A stretch of DNA of 21,007 nucleotides. Source: BS750m-G77 sp043797735. GTDB lineage: Bacteria > Omnitrophota > Gorgyraeia > Gygaellales > Profunditerraquicolaceae. Below are positions 1 to 6,675 of the stretch, piece after piece; within the stretch, counting starts at the first letter, position 1; each line of letters starts with the position of its first letter. The notes beneath the pieces were generated by a model. That model was not told where the DNA came from, ran no database searches, and saw only the letters and a program-made list of their open reading frames with translations. The DNA lies in assembly GCA_043797735.1 (NCBI GenBank), contig JAZDPH010000038.1:1-21007 (forward strand), written 5' to 3'. The position numbers were made by a program, and so were the translations under genes.

Positions 1-6
1 ATTCAT
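1..6 (-). CDS. First two codons of an unidentified gene running off the left edge
   Basis: Only ATG AAT is visible (start codon at 6-4). The call rests on what precedes it: a perfect AGGAGG at 19-14, seven bases before the ATG, and a good promoter just upstream at 59-32. The product cannot be told from two codons. The gene would be co-directional with the serpin gene but has its own promoter. Confidence 0.5.
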
Positions 7-16
7 TTTTAGGCCT

Positions 17-45
17 CCTTTTGGTACCTTTATTATACCAAAAGG
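17..45. promoter_or_regulatory. Operator-like perfect palindrome over the left-edge promoter
   Basis: Ten-base perfect arms, CCTTTTGGTA (17-26) and TACCAAAAGG (36-45), are separated by 9 bases. On the minus strand the palindrome covers the -10 box and the predicted transcription start, and its last bases run into the Shine-Dalgarno site. Most of the first arm lies upstream of the predicted start, so the full hairpin would not form in the mRNA. A DNA operator for a dimeric repressor is therefore the better reading, by inference. No regulator gene is visible. Confidence 0.45.
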
Positions 46-59
46 CTTATAAATTTCAA
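32..59 (-). promoter_or_regulatory. Sigma-70-type promoter for the gene off the left edge
   Basis: On the minus strand, TTGAAA (59-54) is followed after 16 bases by a perfect TATAAT (37-32). The start of transcription should fall near 25, giving a leader of about 19 bases that contains the AGGAGG at 19-14. The consensus boxes and the compact fit to the start codon are visible directly. Promoter activity is inferred. Confidence 0.6.
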
Positions 60-67
60 CTAAATTG

Positions 68-96
68 TCGACGAGAAAAAACTATTTCTCCGACGA
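68..96. other. Imperfect hairpin downstream of the serpin gene
   Basis: Arms at 68-78 and 85-96 pair over ten bases with one mismatch and one bulge, around a 6-base loop. It lies downstream of the serpin stop and just upstream of the left-edge promoter, so it could stop read-through. No U-run follows on either strand, so I do not call it a terminator. The remaining 97-225 region holds no gene, only the direct repeat listed separately. Confidence 0.3.
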
Positions 97-161
97 TAAT
101 AAACTAAGGGAAGGGGATAATTGGCGCACAGCCTCTTAAACGTCCCCTACCCTGTGGATAA

Positions 162-193
162 CTCAAAAACAGTTTCTGCTTTGGAATGGAAAC
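162..193. repeat. 32-bp direct repeat, copy downstream of the serpin gene
   Basis: These 32 bases are identical, in the same orientation, to 1519-1550. The unit contains the inverted pair GTTTC and GAAAC separated by 12 bases. A second shared word, AAACGTCCCCT, lies on the left of this copy (138-148) and on the right of the other (1565-1575). Together the copies bracket the serpin gene. Confidence 0.85.
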
Positions 194-225
194 AGTTGGG
201 TATTAGTATTTGAGTATTTGTTCTT

Positions 226-1455
226 TTACTTCGTTGGGTCGCTAACTCTGCCTACAAACAGAATATTACCTGTATCTCTGTCTTGAATTATGAATATAAA
301 TGGATGGTCTGCCTTAAATATCTTTATCGGTTTCGGCAACATAGACAGTCCTTCCGTCATTACTACGGCTGTTGCTGCAGCGGCTTCAGTGCCTTCTTCA
401 TTTACTTCTACAAAAGCCTGGTGGATTACCTGATCGATATTCAATCGTTTATTACCAGTCATTCCTGAAAAATCCGCTTCCCCCCCGAAATCAATACCTA
501 GGCTAAAGGCAGTTGGCATTCCCATACTTTTAAGGTCTTGCGCCATAAAATACTTGGTTTCAAACTTAAACTTGGGCAAATAAACATTAACTTCTTCATT
601 CTTAAGGAGCTTCTTCCATTCGGATAACTTTTCGGAATTTAGAGATTCTTCCATAGCTTTTAAATCATCTTCTTTTGGAAGCAGGATAAGCATAGAGAGA
701 TCGTTTCCTTCGTAAGGTAACTCCAAAATTTGAAGCTTATCTGTTTCGGCATAATTAAAATTTGCTTCTTCACCAGTCAAGCGCATCATCTGCGTCTTAA
801 TTTTATTACCTGGGCTAACCCTAAAATCTTCTTCTTTAGTATCTTTCTTATCGAACTGTTTAAGCCAAAAACCTTTAAAATAAATTGCATTTGTAAGAAC
901 CAAGCGGGTTAATGAATTAAGAATACCGCGAGGAATTAGATCTTTTATTTTGTTATTTGTCTGCTCTTCTACCCAGCTGTTTATTGTCAAGCGGGATTTC
1001 TCAGTTTCATTAATAAAATCTAAATTTGTTGTTTTTCCGCCGTAATATTTGCCTACTAGATTAAAATAATCCTCCAGAAACTTATAATCTTCTTGAGCCC
1101 ATAAGGCATTGGCTATGCTAAGCTTATATTTTTTATCCTTTTTATTGATTTGTTGATATATCTTCAAGAAAGAATCTCTGCGCCTAGAGGCATCTTGGGG
1201 AAAATGAAATACTGCCTGCATCTCCTCTGCGGTTTTCCCTCTAGCCCCTTCATATGTCATAGCTAAAGCAGAAGAAATGCTATAGGGAGAATAAAAAATA
1301 TTACCATCTTTTGATTTGTATTTGGAATAAAGGTCAAAGGCAAATTGATTATTGGCATTTACAACGCTGTTACTTTTCTGGGCAAATACAATAGAGAACA
1401 AGAATAATAAACCTGGTACCAATAGGGCTAAGCTAGCAAATAGACTTTTCTTCAT
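226..1455 (-). CDS. Secreted serpin (family I4 serine/cysteine protease inhibitor)
   Basis: A 409-residue serpin, the normal length for the family plus an export signal. Residues 1-25 have a Lys-Lys N-region and a hydrophobic core ending in FAQ, a likely signal peptide. NAIYFKG at 189-195 and FKADHPFIFIIQ at 380-391 match conserved serpin blocks. The reactive-loop hinge at 353-362 reads EEGTEAAAAT; its small residues are typical of inhibitory serpins, which trap target proteases by inserting the loop into beta-sheet A. By alignment to antithrombin, P1 falls near Gly369-Leu370, but the loop is about two residues longer, so P1 is uncertain. The start is fixed by AGGAGG at 1465-1460, close before the ATG. 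The gene is visibly more A/T-rich than the metabolic cluster and is flanked by direct repeats, which suggests acquisition. Its target protease is unknown. Confidence 0.93.
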   Translation of the reverse strand: MKKSLFASLALLVPGLLFLFSIVFAQKSNSVVNANNQFAFDLYSKYKSKDGNIFYSPYSISSALAMTYEGARGKTAEEMQAVFHFPQDASRRRDSFLKIYQQINKKDKKYKLSIANALWAQEDYKFLEDYFNLVGKYYGGKTTNLDFINETEKSRLTINSWVEEQTNNKIKDLIPRGILNSLTRLVLTNAIYFKGFWLKQFDKKDTKEEDFRVSPGNKIKTQMMRLTGEEANFNYAETDKLQILELPYEGNDLSMLILLPKEDDLKAMEESLNSEKLSEWKKLLKNEEVNVYLPKFKFETKYFMAQDLKSMGMPTAFSLGIDFGGEADFSGMTGNKRLNIDQVIHQAFVEVNEEGTEAAAATAVVMTEGLSMLPKPIKIFKADHPFIFIIQDRDTGNILFVGRVSDPTK

Positions 1456-1518
1456 CCTTCCTCCTTTTCTGGCCTAGAGGGACGCTCCTTTTATTCCTAA
1501 GCCCACTTTCCTGATTGG

Positions 1519-1550
1519 CTCAAAAACAGTTTCTGCTTTGGAATGGAAAC
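1519..1550. repeat. 32-bp direct repeat, copy upstream of the serpin gene
   Basis: Identical to 162-193. It lies in the 188-base gap between the serpin start and the end of the metalloprotease-like gene. In this copy the internal inverted pair extends to AGTTTC/GAAACT. AAACGTCCCCT follows at 1565-1575. I see nothing else definite in the gap. Confidence 0.85.
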
Positions 1551-1643
1551 TTAAATAAAAATAGAAACGTCCCCTTTATTGGATAAAATTACAATAGATC
1601 TAATAAGGCTCATCTTATCTAAAATTCAGCGTACTTCTATTTT

Positions 1644-2117
1644 TCAAAAATTAGAAGCAACCACTATTTTGTTTACAAGTATTCTTGCTTCTTGTTCCAT
1701 TGGTGCTTGAGGATACCCATTAGTTATACATTCTTGTAAATACTTTTGCAAAAATTGATCTATGCCTCCTAATCTCTCATATTGAGCAACATGGACTAAT
1801 TCATGAACAACTATTTTTCTATCATTCCAAAAGTCTTCTCTTATAAAAACTCCATATCGTAAAGTAAGACCTGTCGTATTTGTTGTAATTAAACTCAAAG
1901 TCTGAGCTGCTCTCTTTAAAGATAGTTCGCTTGGCAAAGGGATTTGATTCACCTTAAGCAGCCTTACTTTTTCTGGATTAACAACTGAAACTAACCTAGC
2001 ATCGGCTAGTTGAAATAATGCAAGCTGAACACCATTTTCTAAGATATAATTTTCTTGCTGTTCTACCCACGCGACTGCTAAAGGAAACAATTGAGCAAAT
2101 TCTTGAGGAGTTATCAT
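1644..2117 (-). CDS. Small HExxH zinc-metalloprotease-like protein of unknown family
   Basis: A 157-residue protein with HELVH at 105-109 followed by AQYERLGG. HExxH binds zinc through its two histidines, with the glutamate as catalytic base. Glu141 or Glu143, in the downstream EQEA, could be the third ligand, giving a gluzincin-like site. There is no signal peptide or clear membrane segment; the N-terminal part (1-60) resembles nothing I recognise. At 157 residues it is about the size of one minimal protease domain. AGGAGA just before the ATG supports the start. The sequence is A/T-rich like the serpin gene next to it, so the two may share an accessory origin; a functional link (protease and protease inhibitor) is only a guess. 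Activity is not demonstrated by the motif alone. Confidence 0.75.
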   Translation of the reverse strand: MITPQEFAQLFPLAVAWVEQQENYILENGVQLALFQLADARLVSVVNPEKVRLLKVNQIPLPSELSLKRAAQTLSLITTNTTGLTLRYGVFIREDFWNDRKIVVHELVHVAQYERLGGIDQFLQKYLQECITNGYPQAPMEQEARILVNKIVVASNF

Positions 2118-2134
2118 TTTTCTCCTATAGAAAC

Positions 2135-2426
2135 TCGGGAGCGTTTTTCTCTTGGCTCTTTAACTACGCTCCCGAAACAGCGTTGGTAGCGGGGGGCGAG
2201 GGTTGCTTCTCGCAGCATGTACGAAAATTTGAGCGGGCATGGTGTCCGAGCGAAAGCGAGGACGAGCGAAAATTTTAGCCAAGCGAGAAAATCCACGCTG
2301 GGGATTTTCTCGCGGTGATGCGAGAAGTAAGCCTCGACCCCCGCTGCTTGAGCAAGGAGCAAACCCCGCAGCGAAATAGGTTGAGATTGCTTCGCCCGCC
2401 ACAAAGCTTGGCGGGCCCGCAATGAC
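2135..2426. repeat. Composite nested palindromic element filling the 2118-2457 gap
   Basis: This 340-base gap holds no gene I accept. It contains four nested or adjacent inverted repeats: perfect 10-base arms at 2135-2144 and 2166-2175; 27-base arms at 2188-2214 and 2319-2345 matching at 24 of 27 positions; a perfect 12-base hairpin at 2283-2294 and 2302-2313 inside them; and the partial GATTGCTTC repeat at 2383-2426. The GC-rich, stem-dense makeup differs from the A/T-rich genes on its left. It resembles intergenic repeat elements that get annotated as short hypothetical proteins in uncultured genomes, which is from memory and unverified. Confidence 0.7.
2383..2426. repeat. Partial copy (A) of the GATTGCTTC/CGCAATGAC repeat family
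   Basis: The right half of the repeat seen complete at 10633, 14606 and 17174: GAGATTGCTTCG at the left and CGCAATGAC at the right. Between them sits a second palindrome, GCCCGCC (2394-2400) and GGCGGGC (2410-2416). The left half with GTCATTGCGA is missing. Confidence 0.7.
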
Positions 2427-2457
2427 TAAAGGGTTGAGTTCGCAATTACGCGGATGG

Positions 2458-2580
2458 TTACTCGATTTTCTCCATCGGCTGGCCGCAGCAGACCAGCTCC
2501 CCGCCGCCTGCTTTTGTTACCGTAACCTCATTGCCGCAGACATTACACCTGTAGTTCTCGCCCGCTTTTTCTACCGCCAT
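2458..2580 (-). CDS. Desulforedoxin-like rubredoxin-type iron protein, 40 residues
   Basis: A short gene of 40 residues that a length cut-off would miss. It has Cys12-x2-Cys15 and, after 15 residues, the adjacent pair Cys31-Cys32, within YRCNVCGNEV and GGGELVCCGQPM. This is the pattern and spacing of desulforedoxin and of the N-terminal domain of desulfoferrodoxin, which bind one Fe by four cysteines. Desulfovibrio gigas desulforedoxin is a free-standing chain of about the same size that forms a dimer. No superoxide-reductase domain follows, because TAA comes after residue 40. A strong AGGAGG lies just before the ATG. It starts 33 bases after the AbiEii stop and may be read from that transcript. 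A role in electron transfer or oxygen defence is inferred from the family. Confidence 0.85.
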   Translation of the reverse strand: MAVEKAGENYRCNVCGNEVTVTKAGGGELVCCGQPMEKIE

Positions 2581-2613
2581 GTTTATCCTCCTATAGAAAG
2601 GGATGTTTTCCTG

Positions 2614-3375
2614 TTATGTTCCGCTTAATTGACGATTAAGCTCCTTGACTAAATTGCTCTTAAAATCCCGGATGATAACCTGCTGGTCTCGAGGCAGGAA
2701 TACGGACAGTTCGGCGGAGAAATCAATTTTTTCAGAGATTTTTATAATCTCGTCCCTCTTTTCATTCAACCGCGCCTTCTGCCCCGCAGAAAGAATCCCT
2801 TTTCTCATAATAAAATACAGGTCGTAGAAATCACGGGCCTTCCCGCGATGCAAGAGCGCATCAAATATCTTCTCATCAATCAATAATTCCTGAGGAAGGT
2901 GGAAGATGTTATAGGTTGAAACGAAATCGTTTGCTACGCTGTCTATTTCTCCTTTAATATCACGGCCGTTGCGCGCGGAAATATTTATCGATACTGAACT
3001 GGGCTGGTAATCGTATATATGAAATGTCGCGTCGCCATAATAACCTTCGGCTGTCCTCCCCGGTTTTGGGCCGAGTTCTACCTTGACACCTGTCTTTTCA
3101 ATTTCCGCTAATGCCGCGGCGAATAAATCCTCTATAAATTTCTTTTGGTTATATTGCTCTACGCGGAAAATTGAGAAATCTAAATCTTCTGAAAATCGCG
3201 GGCTGCCATAGATAATTCGCAGCGCCGTGCCGCCTTTAAAAAGAAGATCATCTGATTTCTCCAGCCGGTATAATTGCGAAAGGAAAAGATGCTGGAGATA
3301 TTCCCGGACTATATTGGGGAATTCGCTTGTGCGGTATTGAACGGCTAATTTTTTAATAGCGTCCTGGGTAATCAT
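2614..3375 (-). CDS. abiEii: AbiEii/AbiGii-family nucleotidyltransferase toxin
   Basis: A 253-residue toxin of type IV (AbiE) toxin-antitoxin systems, which in studied cases arrest growth and give abortive infection against phage. The nucleotidyltransferase core is visible at 47-67: KGGTALRIIYGSPRFSEDLD, with the Gly-Ser pair and the Asp-x-Asp (64-66) that bind metal and nucleotide. The second conserved block, DEKIFDALLHRGKARDFYDL, spans 167-186. No frameshift or missing motif is seen, so the toxin looks intact. Its ATG overlaps the antitoxin stop in ATGA (3375-3372), showing translational coupling. The family is clear; the cellular target and the phage range cannot be told from sequence. Confidence 0.92.
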   Translation of the reverse strand: MITQDAIKKLAVQYRTSEFPNIVREYLQHLFLSQLYRLEKSDDLLFKGGTALRIIYGSPRFSEDLDFSIFRVEQYNQKKFIEDLFAAALAEIEKTGVKVELGPKPGRTAEGYYGDATFHIYDYQPSSVSINISARNGRDIKGEIDSVANDFVSTYNIFHLPQELLIDEKIFDALLHRGKARDFYDLYFIMRKGILSAGQKARLNEKRDEIIKISEKIDFSAELSVFLPRDQQVIIRDFKSNLVKELNRQLSGT

Positions 3376-3971
3376 CGCAGCGATGTTGTTATAACACTAA
3401 TAAGTTTTTCATTATTAAATAATTTAGCGTAGCGCAATGCCTTTGCCGGATTAATTTTTCCCTTATCAAAGCGGCTCAGCAATTCTTTCTTTTTCTTTAA
3501 TCGCAAATAGGCAAGGTCTACAAACGCTTTTTCCGCATCGGCAATCAAGGCGCTGATATCTTTTTGGCGATAGACAACGTAACCGCTAAAGGCCTCTTTC
3601 TTGATGCGATGATAAGAAAAGACCTTTTCCTGCGCGTTAAATTGCCTTGTAGGCTTCGTAGTTACCGAGGTAATTTCATACACGGTTTCGGGGATAACCT
3701 GATGGAAAGATAACGCAAACTCCAACGAAACATACGATGGTTCATATAATTTATTCGCAAGGTAAATATCAGGAACCGAGGTGTCATAAAGCGCATAGAG
3801 GCCTCTCTTGAGGCGCCTGGTAAACCCCTTTTTTGTGTAGCGGTGGGCCAGAAACGTCGCCGCCACCTTACTAACGCCAAAAACCCGCCTTATATCTAGC
3901 GGTGAAAATATAACCAGGCCTTTTTCCTTTAATTTCTTCTCAAATAGATACCAATTCACTAATTTAGCCAT
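3372..3971 (-). CDS. abiEi: AbiEi-family antitoxin and transcriptional regulator
   Basis: A 199-residue protein encoded directly before the AbiEii toxin, overlapping it by 4 bases. The N-terminal 75 residues (SPLDIRRVFGVSKVAATFL, then a basic RRLKRGLYALYD) form the winged-helix region expected for AbiEi. The rest matches the C-terminal antitoxin domain in order (PSYVSLEFALSFH, EITSVTT, AEKAFVDLAYL). In the family, AbiEi neutralises the toxin without stable binding and represses its own promoter at inverted repeats. Here an inverted repeat lies exactly between the -35 and -10 boxes (separate entry). There is no Shine-Dalgarno site before this ATG, and the predicted transcript begins at or next to it, so the mRNA is probably leaderless. 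Confidence 0.9.
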   Translation of the reverse strand: MAKLVNWYLFEKKLKEKGLVIFSPLDIRRVFGVSKVAATFLAHRYTKKGFTRRLKRGLYALYDTSVPDIYLANKLYEPSYVSLEFALSFHQVIPETVYEITSVTTKPTRQFNAQEKVFSYHRIKKEAFSGYVVYRQKDISALIADAEKAFVDLAYLRLKKKKELLSRFDKGKINPAKALRYAKLFNNEKLISVITTSLR

Positions 3972-3977
3972 ATTGCT

Positions 3978-4006
3978 AATTTACCACAATAATTGGTAAA
4001 AGTCAA
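3978..4006 (-). promoter_or_regulatory. abiE promoter with overlapping inverted-repeat operator
   Basis: On the minus strand, TTGACT (4006-4001) is followed after exactly 17 bases by TAAATT (3983-3978), six bases before the AbiEi ATG. The perfect palindrome TTTACCA-N7-TGGTAAA (3980-3986 and 3994-4000) fills the spacer and reaches into the -10 box, where a bound repressor would block RNA polymerase. The malQ stop is only about 20 bases upstream, with no terminator between them. Confidence 0.65.
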
Positions 4007-4024
4007 GTTATTTGTGATAATTCC

Positions 4025-5854
4025 CTAAATCCTGCCGGAGGCGGCGACCAACTTCTTAATCTGCTTATTTACCTTATGCTTCAGGAGCTCTTCTAAGGGG
4101 AAGGGAATAGTCAACGACCAGTTATTGGTGCTGATGGTGCCGGGGGTATTTATCCGGTAACGGTGAGGATCCCCCTCCCAGACGCCGGCCAAATACAGCC
4201 AGTCAACGAGGGTATTAATACAGAATAGCGCACGGGACTCAAGGCTGATGCGCAGGGCCTGGCGCAGGATTTCCGGGTCGGATTTCTCCCTCATCGGGCC
4301 TTTGATCTTCAGCTGCTTCCAGAGTTTCTCCTTTTCGCCAAAGGTATCTTGATAGATCTTGATAAAATCCTTAACCTCTTCTTTTTTCTTGCCCAAAACC
4401 GCCAAAAACAGCTCTACGCTGTTGACGCTGTCTAACCAGCGCAGCCTGCCCCGGAAGGACAGCTCCGGGTTAAAGAGTTTCTCCTTTATGGCGCTAAAAT
4501 CAATGCCGCGCTCTTTACACTTGCTCATAAAAAAGGCCTCATCCACGGTCCCGGCCTCGCTCTCCCACCAGGCCGGCCAGTTAGCCGTATCGTGGCTGGA
4601 GAGCATCGCCACGCTTAACCGCCGGTACGCTTGCGGCTCTAAAAAGTCGTGCGTCTTATCCCAATCTTTTGTCCAACGCTGGACGTCATTGCCGGGGATG
4701 CCCAGCTCATGCAGCACTTTCGGGCAGCCGGGGGGAATAGTCCCTAAGTCCTCGGCGCATAAAAGCATCTTTGTGCTTGCCAGGATTACCGACAGCAGAT
4801 TTCTGCCGTGCGCCTCCCATGCGGCTTCATCCGCAGGGTCAAAGGCCCCTTTTAACCCCTGGCTCTCGGCCGGCTCGTCGTAGGGTATACTCCAGATACG
4901 GAATAACCCCACCACATGGTCCACCCGTAATATGTCGTAAAATTCCTCGGCAAATTTTAGCTTTTCCTCCAGGTACCTGTATCCGTTGCCGGCAATCTTA
5001 TCCCAGTTATACGGAGGCATGCCCCAGCGCTGGCCTTTGGCACAATACATATCCGGGGGCGCTCCGGCGGTAAAATCCAGCTTGAAAAACTCCGGGTGCG
5101 CCCAGACATCGGCGCTGTCGCGGGATACCAGAAGCGGCAGGTCGCCTTTTAACAATATTTTTTTTAATCCGGCAAACTTTTTAACCGCCCTAAACTGCTC
5201 ATAAAGCAGCCACTGCACCCAGGCCTGAAAGGAGATCTCTCTTTCATGGGCCTTGCGGAACTCATCCAACGCAGCGCTGTCGCGCCTCTTATATTTATCC
5301 TCCCACTCCCACCAAGCCCTGCCTGAGTGATAATCCTTAAGCGCCTTAAAAAGGGCAAAGTCCGCCAGCCAATAAACGTTATCCTGCCTGAAACGTTTGA
5401 GGTTTCCGAAGTTGTATTCTCCCTCGCGGGCATAGATCTCCCAGAGCAGGCGCATCTTGGATTTCTTCAGCGAATAATCCACATGAGCCTTGCCGCAGGG
5501 AAAAAGTTTTTTTAAATTTTCTATTTCGCCGGAAATGGAATTTATCTTGAAGGAAGAAATGTCCTTAAGGGATAGATACGCCGGCTCCAGGGCAAAAGAG
5601 CTTAAGGCATCATACGGGCAGAACAGCGACCCGGCCTCGTTCATCGGCAAAAGCTGTAATACCGACTGGCGCGTCGCCGCCAGCCACTCAATCACCAGCC
5701 TTAAGTCGGAGAGATCCCCTATCCCCTGGCTGTTTCTGGAATAGACCGAAAAAAGCGGCACCAGTACCCCCGCCCTTTTAGAGGCAGAGGCCTTCCTCCA
5801 TTTATCGCCGGAGGCCGTGCTAAACAAATAGCTTTTTAACCCCGATTCCGACAT
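4025..5854 (-). CDS. malQ: 4-alpha-glucanotransferase (amylomaltase, GH77)
   Basis: Transfers alpha-1,4-glucan segments between maltodextrins or onto glucose, in cytoplasmic glycogen or maltodextrin metabolism. The 609-residue protein shows GH77 blocks in order: VPLFSVYSRNSQGIGDL (32-48), LRVDH with the nucleophile Asp312, AEDLG with acid/base Glu368, SSHDT with Asp422, and YRINTPGT near the end. The open frame continues upstream to 6043, inside the prepilin peptidase gene. I start at the Met at 5854 because family similarity begins shortly after it and it lies 11 bases after the pilD stop, behind a weak AAGGAA. It is the last gene of the metabolic cluster. The only other carbohydrate genes here are pfkA, the aldolase and the isomerase. 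Confidence 0.93.
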   Translation of the reverse strand: MSESGLKSYLFSTASGDKWRKASASKRAGVLVPLFSVYSRNSQGIGDLSDLRLVIEWLAATRQSVLQLLPMNEAGSLFCPYDALSSFALEPAYLSLKDISSFKINSISGEIENLKKLFPCGKAHVDYSLKKSKMRLLWEIYAREGEYNFGNLKRFRQDNVYWLADFALFKALKDYHSGRAWWEWEDKYKRRDSAALDEFRKAHEREISFQAWVQWLLYEQFRAVKKFAGLKKILLKGDLPLLVSRDSADVWAHPEFFKLDFTAGAPPDMYCAKGQRWGMPPYNWDKIAGNGYRYLEEKLKFAEEFYDILRVDHVVGLFRIWSIPYDEPAESQGLKGAFDPADEAAWEAHGRNLLSVILASTKMLLCAEDLGTIPPGCPKVLHELGIPGNDVQRWTKDWDKTHDFLEPQAYRRLSVAMLSSHDTANWPAWWESEAGTVDEAFFMSKCKERGIDFSAIKEKLFNPELSFRGRLRWLDSVNSVELFLAVLGKKKEEVKDFIKIYQDTFGEKEKLWKQLKIKGPMREKSDPEILRQALRISLESRALFCINTLVDWLYLAGVWEGDPHRYRINTPGTISTNNWSLTIPFPLEELLKHKVNKQIKKLVAASGRI

Positions 5855-5865
5855 TTTTCCTTTTT

Positions 5866-6675
5866 TTAGCGCAGAAGGAATAAGCGTAAAATCTTGCCGG
5901 CCCAGAAGATACTGACCAACGCCCCCAATGCCAAGAACGGGCCGTAAGGAATGGTGTGGTCTTTTTTTCTGACCAACAATACTATTCCGACTAATAAGCC
6001 GAAGAAGGGGGCGACAAAAAAAGTCAGCAATGCCCTCTGCCACCCGAGGAATGCGCCGATCATCGCCAGGAGTTTTACATCCCCCCCGCCCATAGATTCG
6101 GTCTCTCCCTGAATAGGGGGTTTTTTGAGGAGTTTAAAATAAACCAGGTCAAAAAGAAAACCGCTAAGATAAATCACCCCGCCGCCGATAACAATACCCA
6201 GCAGGGAACCAAACATCGGCCTCCAGTTAAAGGAAAAGGGGCTCAGGTGAAACCCTCTGATTGAGCTTAGTATGAAGCCGATGATAAGCCCGCCTATGGA
6301 AACCTCGTCGGGTATGATGCGGTGCTTGATATCAACGAAAGTAGCGATAATCAGGCCGCAGGCAAAGACGACGTAGAAAAAGAAATTATAAGTTAAGCCG
6401 TAATGCTTAAAAAGCAGGACAAACAATAGCGCGGTCAATAACTCCACCAGCGGATAGCGCAGAGAGATCTTTTTCCTGCAGAAACGGCACTTGCCCTTCA
6501 AGATGATATAACTGATAAAGGGAACATTGTCATAGCCGGGGATCCTCTTGCCGCAGTGCGGGCAATGCGAACGCGGCCAGACTACCGACTCCCCCTTGGG
6601 CATACGGTGGATACAGACATTCAGGAAACTTCCCACTATCGAGCCGAAAATAAACGCGACTACTGTTGAGAGCAT
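5866..6675 (-). CDS. pilD: Type IV prepilin leader peptidase / N-methyltransferase (A24)
   Basis: An inner-membrane aspartic protease that cuts the leader from type IV pilin-like or type II secretion pseudopilins and methylates the new N-terminus. In 269 residues it has the N-terminal membrane segment (GSIVGSFLNVC), two zinc-type Cys pairs (Cys38/41 and Cys63/66) of the methyltransferase domain, and the two catalytic aspartates: Asp115 in ATFVDIKHRIIP and Asp199 in GGGD. About eight hydrophobic segments fit the family. The open frame begins at 6741, but the Met at 6675, preceded by GGAGGG, gives the typical N-terminus; the extension would lie inside aroE. With that start it overlaps the aroE end by 16 bases. 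No pilin or secretion gene is in the window. Confidence 0.93.
   Translation of the reverse strand: MLSTVVAFIFGSIVGSFLNVCIHRMPKGESVVWPRSHCPHCGKRIPGYDNVPFISYIILKGKCRFCRKKISLRYPLVELLTALLFVLLFKHYGLTYNFFFYVVFACGLIIATFVDIKHRIIPDEVSIGGLIIGFILSSIRGFHLSPFSFNWRPMFGSLLGIVIGGGVIYLSGFLFDLVYFKLLKKPPIQGETESMGGGDVKLLAMIGAFLGWQRALLTFFVAPFFGLLVGIVLLVRKKDHTIPYGPFLALGALVSIFWAGKILRLFLLR

Noticed and set aside
2114..2422. A 102-residue open frame on the minus strand, and overlapping frames at 2160-2402 (minus) and 2018-2278 (plus)
   Set aside because: They translate the composite palindromic element. Several overlapping frames are open only because the stems are GC-rich, and none has a ribosome site or recognisable domain.
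5855..6043. 63-residue N-terminal extension of malQ
   Set aside because: It lies inside the prepilin peptidase coding sequence, and family similarity starts only after the Met at 5854.
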